Assembly: GCA_003543635.1 (NCBI GenBank)
Contig: DNAE01000147.1
Span: 1-10,921 of the forward strand
From: Clostridiales bacterium
GTDB lineage: Bacteria; Bacillota; Clostridia; Saccharofermentanales; Saccharofermentanaceae
DNA: 10,921 bases
Direction of reading: 5' to 3'
The translations under genes and the position numbers were made by a program. Positions 6,402 to 10,921 of the stretch are shown in pieces; within the stretch, counting starts at the first letter, position 1, and every line of letters begins with the position of its first letter. The notes under the pieces were generated by a model. It saw only the letters and a list, made by a program, of their open reading frames with translations, had not been told where the DNA came from and did no database searches.

Positions 6402-7382
6402 TCACCTTACGAGATATTTCCTGTGAAGGCCCAGGAACAGTATCAGCTTGCGGCTGATGTTCTCCGTCCTCTTTCCGAAGTTCACCTCGTGCTCCTTAAG
6501 GTAGCGGAGCACCTTGAAGCCCTTGGAATGGATGATGTCGTCGATCTCGTCCACGAAGGCCCTCTGCTCATCCGTGAGGTCCGTCGCCCTCATGGTATCC
6601 AGTGTCACGAGGGTCTGGTTATAGAGCCTCGCGTGAAGGGATCCCAACTCCCGGAGATGGGTGATCCTCCTCAGGAACCTGGCGGGATCCACCCTGTATT
6701 TCTGATAGCTCGTGGCGTTGCCACCGTGTCTCCTGTAGCGGATGACCACCTTGGGAAGGAAGAAGAACTCACCCTTCAGGGCGGCATACTTGAGGAAGTG
6801 GTTGTCGTGGGACATTATCTTTATCTGATCGTTATGAAGATCGAAGGGGGGCACTATATCGAACATGGCCCTGTTGATGATCATGGTGCATCCGAAGATC
6901 TTATGGGAGAAGAACACCTCGTACCTGTTCTTCTTGCGAAGGCCCCAGGTCTGATCGAGACTTTTCTCGATGGTCTCCCCCTCGGCATTCATGGTCTCCA
7001 TGTCGGCATAAAGGAGCAGGGGAACATCATCCTTGCCGATCTTCTCGAGACCGTTAAAGCTCGCGGAGAGCTTATCGGGAAGCCAGATGTCGTCCTGGTC
7101 GGCAAACATATAGTAGTCGTAGGGGGTAACTTTACGCGCCCGGTCGATGAGCACGTAGAAGTTCTGGAAGGCCCCGTGGACGTCCGTCGTATTCTTAACG
7201 TACTCTATCCTGTTATCCCGCGCCTCATATTCCCTGACGATCTTCTCGGTACCGTCCGTGGAGCCGTCGTCCTGGACGATCATGTGCCAGTTCGTAAAGT
7301 CCTGGGCTACGATGCTGTCCAGCTGTTCTCTGAGATATTTCTCGCCGTTATAGACGGCCATAAGTATAAGGATATTCTTCAT
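6402..7382 (-). CDS. GT2 family glycosyltransferase, rhamnosyltransferase-like
   Basis: This is a 326-residue GT-A enzyme. LILMAVYNGEKYLREQLDSI (5-24), IVQDDGSTDGT (35-45) and the metal-binding FADQDDIWLPDKL (93-105) are present. The DQDDIW form and YNGEKYLREQ opening are typical of the RgpB/CpsL-like rhamnosyltransferase branch of GT2. IFGCTMIINR (165-174) and MSHDNHFLKYA lie where this branch has its acceptor and catalytic-base region. It probably adds rhamnose or a related deoxysugar, but the donor is an inference from the family, and no dTDP-rhamnose genes are in the window. Its ATG directly follows the TAA of licD with no gap, and its GGAGAG site is made from the last licD codons, so the two are likely translated together. 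Confidence 0.92.
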   Translation of the reverse strand: MKNILILMAVYNGEKYLREQLDSIVAQDFTNWHMIVQDDGSTDGTEKIVREYEARDNRIEYVKNTTDVHGAFQNFYVLIDRARKVTPYDYYMFADQDDIWLPDKLSASFNGLEKIGKDDVPLLLYADMETMNAEGETIEKSLDQTWGLRKKNRYEVFFSHKIFGCTMIINRAMFDIVPPFDLHNDQIKIMSHDNHFLKYAALKGEFFFLPKVVIRYRRHGGNATSYQKYRVDPARFLRRITHLRELGSLHARLYNQTLVTLDTMRATDLTDEQRAFVDEIDDIIHSKGFKVLRYLKEHEVNFGKRTENISRKLILFLGLHRKYLVR

Positions 7383-8207
7383 TTAACTCTCCAGGATCTT
7401 AATGTGGCTTGCCTGTCTCTTCTCTTCGGGGGGCAGGGTCATGAAATCGCCGTATATACAGGTGAGGTATTCCTCGGGATGGGAGGGCACCCTGATCATG
7501 CGGTCCTCGAACTGCATGGTGATCCCCTCGCCGAAGATCTCCTTATCCACGAATTCCCGGAATCCGTATCTGCCGGAGATGTCGCCGATAAGGCGGCAGT
7601 CCTTATCCTTCGTGGACTTGAAGAACTTGTCGTATTTCATGAGCTGCTTTTTAAGGTTCATCCTCTTATTGAGCTTGAAGGTTCTGGCAAAGCCTATGAG
7701 CATCTTCTCGGGAAGGGATCTTTTAACGTCCTGCCTCAGGATATCCACGTTGCAGAAACCGATCATCATCCTTCTCCAATAGTAACGGAACTTATAGATC
7801 AGCCTGCCCAAGGCGCCGTCCGGGAATCCGTCTATGGGGAAGACGTCCACGGAAAGGCAGCTGGAATCTCCCCTTCCCTCAAGTCTTTGCTCCGTTACCT
7901 TAACGGATGTATCCGTTATCTTTAAGGGATAGAAATAGACCCCCTCCTCCGTGGTGAAGTGGGATATCTTAAATCTTTCGGGAAGCTTCCGGGAGGCATA
8001 TTCCAGGAATCTGTCGTAGTCTTTTCTGGGCATGGCAAAATCCATGTCGTCGTCCCAGGGGATGAACCCCTTATGTCTTATGACGCCGATCAGGGTACCG
8101 CCCACGGCAAAATACTTGAGGCCCTCCTCTTCGCACACTTTGACGAAGGCATCCATGATCTCCATTTCCTTTAACTGGACCCTGCGAAGTTCACTGTTAT
8201 TATCCAT
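7383..8207 (-). CDS. licD: LicD family phosphotransferase
   Basis: This 274-residue protein has the LicD signature in full. GGTLIGVIRHKGFIPWDDD (36-54) is followed by MDFAMPRKDYDRF (55-67) with acidic metal-binding residues, then VFPIDGF (122-128) and a C-terminal YGDFMTLPPEEKRQASH (about 253-269). LicD enzymes belong to the nucleotidyltransferase superfamily and move a phospho-alcohol from a CDP carrier to a sugar; pneumococcal LicD1/2 transfer phosphocholine, and other members such as fukutin-related proteins transfer ribitol phosphate. Here the CDP donor could come from the cytidylyltransferase at 3621-4343. No choline kinase, choline permease or LicC-type gene is present in the window, so a polyol or sugar phosphate seems more likely than choline. 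The start (MDNNSELRRVQLKEME) matches the usual N-terminus. The preceding gene ends 3 nt upstream. Confidence 0.93.
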   Translation of the reverse strand: MDNNSELRRVQLKEMEIMDAFVKVCEEEGLKYFAVGGTLIGVIRHKGFIPWDDDMDFAMPRKDYDRFLEYASRKLPERFKISHFTTEEGVYFYPLKITDTSVKVTEQRLEGRGDSSCLSVDVFPIDGFPDGALGRLIYKFRYYWRRMMIGFCNVDILRQDVKRSLPEKMLIGFARTFKLNKRMNLKKQLMKYDKFFKSTKDKDCRLIGDISGRYGFREFVDKEIFGEGITMQFEDRMIRVPSHPEEYLTCIYGDFMTLPPEEKRQASHIKILES

Positions 8208-8210
8208 CTT

Positions 8211-8990
8211 TCAGAAACTCTTCTCCTGTTTTTTACCGAGGAACTTTGCCTTGAGGAAGGCAACGCCCTTAGCGAAGACCTTTTCCTTCTCCGTATAGTA
8301 CAAGGGCACCTCCGCGATGTCCTCCGGGGATATGACCTTATCTTCCATCATCTTAAGGAGCCAGGCGTTATATATGATCTCGCTGATCCTTCCGGGGTAT
8401 CTCGTCTCGAAGGCGGACCTTCCGGATACGTCGATCCTTTTTACCACCTCGTCCAGGACCTGAAAGACCCAGGAGCAGTAGCGGTCCAGGAGACTTCTCT
8501 CCATGATGCACATGTTGAACATATATCCCCAGGTCCTTCCCACGGCCTTATCGTAGGAGGGCAGGTAATCGGGACAGATCTCCTCTATCACCTTCCTCGT
8601 CACCTCCAGATCCTCCGGGAAATGGGTGTGGTCGTAATGGGACTTCAACGTCTCGATATAGTATCTCCTCTTGCCGGGTACTATGATCTTGCTCTTATCG
8701 AATATAAGGGAGGCCTCCTCATTTGTGAGGTCGCTTCCGTTCTTGCCCTTGAATCTGCGCCTGTAGTGGGCAAGGCCGATATAATCGCAGTCCAGATTCT
8801 TCCAGGCCCAGTAAAGACCCGTGAGTTCGCAGAACATGGGATTTTTTCCGGAGATATTGATCCCCTGATCGTCCCTCTGATAGCCGATATCGTCCTTTCC
8901 CTGCGCCCCCACCTGCACGGGAAGGTACATGGGATCTTCCGGCATGGGATAGACCTTGGTGGTGGCGATTATTATCTTTACGTTCTTCAT
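8211..8990 (-). CDS. DUF4422 domain protein, probable capsular glycosyltransferase
   Basis: This 259-residue protein matches the DUF4422 family over nearly its whole length. The marks are the opening KNVKIIIATTKVYPMPEDP (2-20), YLPVQVGAQGKDDIGY (22-37), then ISGKNPMFCELTGLYWAWKN (46-65) and DYIGLAHYRRRF (69-80). MFNMCIMERSLLDRYCSW lies near 157-174. DUF4422 proteins recur in capsule and O-antigen loci and are thought to be glycosyltransferases, but I know of no firmly established reaction for this member. No signal peptide or membrane helix is seen, so it should be cytoplasmic. The start at 8990 overlaps the previous stop as ATGA and has AAGGGG 5 nt upstream. A longer open frame reaching to 9137 would merely read into the sugar transferase gene out of frame. 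As the second gene after the initiating transferase it may add the second sugar. Confidence 0.9.
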   Translation of the reverse strand: MKNVKIIIATTKVYPMPEDPMYLPVQVGAQGKDDIGYQRDDQGINISGKNPMFCELTGLYWAWKNLDCDYIGLAHYRRRFKGKNGSDLTNEEASLIFDKSKIIVPGKRRYYIETLKSHYDHTHFPEDLEVTRKVIEEICPDYLPSYDKAVGRTWGYMFNMCIMERSLLDRYCSWVFQVLDEVVKRIDVSGRSAFETRYPGRISEIIYNAWLLKMMEDKVISPEDIAEVPLYYTEKEKVFAKGVAFLKAKFLGKKQEKSF

Positions 8991-10387
8991 CTTGACCCCT
9001 TCATGCCGATCACGGCCCCGAAGGTCCTTAAGATCAGCTTGATATCCAGGAGCAGCGAGAAATTCCTGATGTATTCGTTGTCGAGCTTTACTATCTCCTC
9101 GAAGTCCGTTATCTCGGATCTTCCGGAGGTCTGCCACATACCCGTAAGTCCGGGTTTCATGGCCAGGCGGCTCATGTGATGCTGCTTATACTTCTCGTAT
9201 TCATCCAGCGTGGGGGGACGGGTGCCCACAAGGGACATGTCGCCCTTCAGGATATTCCAGAACTGGGGGAACTCGTCTATGCTGGTCTTCCTTATGAACT
9301 TGCCGATGGGGGTGATCCTGGGATCGTCGTCCATCTTGAACATGAGCCCCTTCATCTCGTTCTTATCCATGAGATCTTTCTTCCTCTCCTCGGCGTCGAC
9401 CACCATGGAACGGAACTTATACATCTTAAAGATCTTTCCGTTCTTGCCCACGCGGTCCTGGGCGAAAATGGCGGGACCCTTGGACTGGGCCCTTATGATG
9501 GGGGCAAAGATCAGGAAGAATATCCCGGTAAAGACGAGTCCTATCAGCGCCACCAGGATATCGAAGGCTCTCTTAACTATGAGATCGCCGATACCCGCTC
9601 TGCTTATGGTGGTGGTGAGGATCGTATAGCCGCCGATGCTGTCCATGGCGACGTTGGAAAGATCTTTCATCTCGAGATTGAGTACCACATGCACCGTTAT
9701 ACCCATATTCTGGAAAAGGGTGACCAGGCGTCCGTTCTCGTTATGTCTTGCATATACGTAGACTTCGTTGACCACGTTCTCCTTGCAGTAGGAAAGGACC
9801 TGGTCAAGAGCTATGGAGGGAAGTCCCAGGATATCTCCGCCCTCTCCGCCGTCAAGATCCACGAAGCCCAGATAGTCGTAGTATCCGTTGTTATCCTTTT
9901 GGAGGGAATCGTAGATGACTTTGGCATTCTCCCGGTGGGTGACGATGAGGACGTTGGAATTCTCCTTATGGTCCCTGAACCTCTTCCAAAGCACCTTCTT
10001 CCTTATGGTCCTCAGGATATACATCAATATCACAGAGAAGACCGCGAACATACCGAAGAGCACACGGGAATAGGTCTGGGATTCCTTCAGCATGAAGAGC
10101 ACCGCCAGAAGGGAGAGCATCAGCTCCACGTTCGTGGTAACGACGGCAGCCAGCTCCTTCAGATATCCCCTTTTGAGGATCCCCTTATGGAAGGATGCAA
10201 AGAGCATTATCACCAGGTAGAGCACCAGGATGACGATGTTGATATTGCGGTAGAATTCAAAATATACGGCGTCCTCTGCCCTGTCGATCCTGATCAGATA
10301 GGCAGCAATAAGGGCGATCTCGATACTTACAAGATCACAGACGATAAAGTCAAGATGTTTGGCATGTTCGCCCGCTTTATCATGCAT
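8987..10387 (-). CDS. Polyprenyl-phosphate sugar-1-phosphate transferase (initiating, CpsE/WbaP-like)
   Basis: This is a 466-residue initiating enzyme of the bacterial sugar transferase family, at full length. Four N-terminal membrane helices (about 11-32, 49-65, 86-100 and 108-126) lead to a CoA-binding-like Rossmann domain (145-260) with a degenerate glycine motif (VLIVTHRENA). The segment at 275-298 is membrane-embedded, followed by the catalytic domain: QDRVGKNGKIFKMYKFRSM (310-328), DAEER (331-335), KTSIDEFPQFWNILKGDMS (367-385), LVGTRPP (386-392) and KPGLTGMWQTSGRS (411-424). It transfers a hexose-1-phosphate, commonly glucose or galactose, from UDP-sugar to undecaprenyl phosphate to start each repeat unit. 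The start MHDKAGEHAKHLDF gives the common N-terminus before helix 1 and lies 4 nt after the chain-length regulator stop. Its ribosome binding site is weak, so coupling to the previous gene is likely. Confidence 0.95.
   Translation of the reverse strand: MHDKAGEHAKHLDFIVCDLVSIEIALIAAYLIRIDRAEDAVYFEFYRNINIVILVLYLVIMLFASFHKGILKRGYLKELAAVVTTNVELMLSLLAVLFMLKESQTYSRVLFGMFAVFSVILMYILRTIRKKVLWKRFRDHKENSNVLIVTHRENAKVIYDSLQKDNNGYYDYLGFVDLDGGEGGDILGLPSIALDQVLSYCKENVVNEVYVYARHNENGRLVTLFQNMGITVHVVLNLEMKDLSNVAMDSIGGYTILTTTISRAGIGDLIVKRAFDILVALIGLVFTGIFFLIFAPIIRAQSKGPAIFAQDRVGKNGKIFKMYKFRSMVVDAEERKKDLMDKNEMKGLMFKMDDDPRITPIGKFIRKTSIDEFPQFWNILKGDMSLVGTRPPTLDEYEKYKQHHMSRLAMKPGLTGMWQTSGRSEITDFEEIVKLDNEYIRNFSLLLDIKLILRTFGAVIGMKGSR
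8996..9001 (-). promoter_or_regulatory. Ribosome binding site for the DUF4422 gene
   Basis: AAGGGG on the minus strand lies 5 nt before the ATG at 8990 and within the last codons of the sugar transferase gene. Together with the ATGA overlap it decides the start in favour of MKNVKII rather than the upstream in-frame ATG at 9137. Confidence 0.7.
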
Positions 10388-10391
10388 AGCT

Positions 10392-10921
10392 TCACTTCTT
10401 ATTTACGATGATGACTCCGCTGACCGTCCTTCCGGCCTTTGCGATCTCGGAAGAAGCCGCCTTGGCTTCCTTCACGGAAGTCTTATCGTAGTCGACAAGA
10501 TAGTAGATCGCATCGCAGTCCTTAACTTCAAGGAGCACATCTGAATTGTTCTTGATATCCGGAGTCGCAACAAGGTCAAGATCCTTGTTGACGCCGGAGG
10601 GAAGGTCCTTAAGGGCCTTCTTGATGTCGGAGACGATCTTCTTCGTATCGACCTTCTCGGAAGAACCAGTGAATACGATCTTCTTGGCTTCTCCCACGGA
10701 AAGGCCGATGGCGATCCTCTTTATGGCGGAAGGATAGAGCTTCTCGTCGGCGGGGATCTGTCCGTAAAGGGAAAGTCCGAGATATGCCACATCGGAATCC
10801 GTCCTTACGGAATCCTTGATGATGAATGCGGCAAAGAGAGCGATGACCGCCAGGGCGCATCCTCCGACTGCTCCCGCCGCGCAATACTTAACGACAGCCT
10901 TCTTGCTGACGCAGGGAGCGG
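10392..10921 (-). CDS. Wzz/CpsC-like chain-length regulator with degenerate BY-kinase-like tail, partial (C-terminal 175 residues)
   Basis: The reading frame is open to the right edge, so the N-terminus is missing. In the visible part, residues 8-34 are a hydrophobic helix, followed by IKDSVRTDSDVAYLGLSLYG and QIP. This is the form of the last membrane helix and short exit segment of Wzz/CpsC proteins, where relatives read DxxIKTxEDVEKxLGLPVLGxIP. After it comes a cytoplasmic tail of about 130 residues that follows the outline of a CpsD/Wzc tyrosine kinase: AIKRIAIGLSV (65-75), KKIVFTGSSEKVDTKK (79-94) at the P-loop position, and DCDAIYYLVDYDKTSVKEA (134-152) to SGVIIVNKK. The Walker A GxGKS is missing, and there is no tyrosine cluster at the end. 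It probably controls chain length at the membrane. A GTG at 10790 could be misread as a small-gene start, but the helix upstream is in frame. Confidence 0.8.
   Translation of the reverse strand, partial: APCVSKKAVVKYCAAGAVGGCALAVIALFAAFIIKDSVRTDSDVAYLGLSLYGQIPADEKLYPSAIKRIAIGLSVGEAKKIVFTGSSEKVDTKKIVSDIKKALKDLPSGVNKDLDLVATPDIKNNSDVLLEVKDCDAIYYLVDYDKTSVKEAKAASSEIAKAGRTVSGVIIVNKK

Noticed and set aside
6324..7925. A 533-codon open frame on the plus strand opposite the GT2 and licD genes
   Set aside because: It is codon-aligned with both genes and depends on the rarity of reverse-complement stop codons. No domain or ribosome binding site supports it.
8991..9137. A 49-residue N-terminal extension of the DUF4422 protein
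   Set aside because: It reads through the sugar transferase gene in another frame. The family N-terminus and a ribosome binding site both fit the start at 8990.
9176..10411. A 411-codon open frame on the plus strand opposite the sugar transferase gene
   Set aside because: It is an aligned shadow of a gene with complete family motifs, and its translation is rich in low-complexity acidic and histidine runs with no recognisable domain.
10392..10790. A separate 132-residue gene starting at GTG 10790
   Set aside because: The frame continues upstream through a membrane helix typical of Wzz proteins, so this is the C-terminal part of a longer protein that leaves the window.

Overview
The window is one stretch of a bacterial cell-surface polysaccharide (capsule or exopolysaccharide) locus of the Wzx/Wzy-dependent kind. 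All twelve genes lie on the minus strand, so transcription runs from the right edge (position 10921) to the left edge (position 1). The composition is mid-GC, Shine-Dalgarno sites of the GGAGG type precede most genes, arginine is often written AGG, and the chain-length regulator, CpsE-like initiating transferase, DUF4422 protein and LicD protein are typical of Firmicutes. This suggests a Clostridia member, most likely Lachnospiraceae. That assignment is an inference from style and gene content, not from a marker gene.

Layout in transcription order: the C-terminal part of a Wzz/CpsC-type chain-length regulator with a degenerate kinase-like tail (10392 to the window edge); a polyprenyl-phosphate sugar-1-phosphate transferase that starts the repeat unit (8987-10387); a DUF4422 probable glycosyltransferase (8211-8990); a LicD phosphotransferase (7383-8207); a rhamnosyltransferase-like GT2 (6402-7382); a GT-B glycosyltransferase (5345-6397); a second GT2 (4380-5339); an IspD/TarI-type cytidylyltransferase (3621-4343); an extended-SDR NAD-dependent epimerase/dehydratase (2549-3610); a Wzy-type polymerase (1360-2556); an ATP-grasp ligase (178-1326); and the first 61 codons of a polyprenyl-type GT2 (1-185).

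The genes are packed like an operon. Most neighbours overlap by 4 or 8 nt or are separated by 0 to 10 nt, and several ribosome binding sites lie inside the end of the preceding gene. Only two gaps exceed 30 nt, before the cytidylyltransferase and before the ATP-grasp gene. Each has a TATAAT box with a plausible -35 element beside it, so both look like internal promoters.

Inferred pathway: the initiating transferase loads the first sugar phosphate on the lipid carrier, the DUF4422, GT2 and GT-B enzymes extend it on the cytoplasmic face, and Wzy polymerises the unit outside under Wzz control. The cytidylyltransferase, epimerase and LicD together suggest a CDP-activated polyol or sugar phosphate added to the glycan. 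The ATP-grasp enzyme may add an amide-linked group. No Wzx flippase, CpsD kinase or nucleotide-sugar pathway gene is visible; they would have to lie outside the window. No RNA genes, mobile elements, CRISPR arrays or terminators were seen. No stretch longer than 36 nt lacks a gene.
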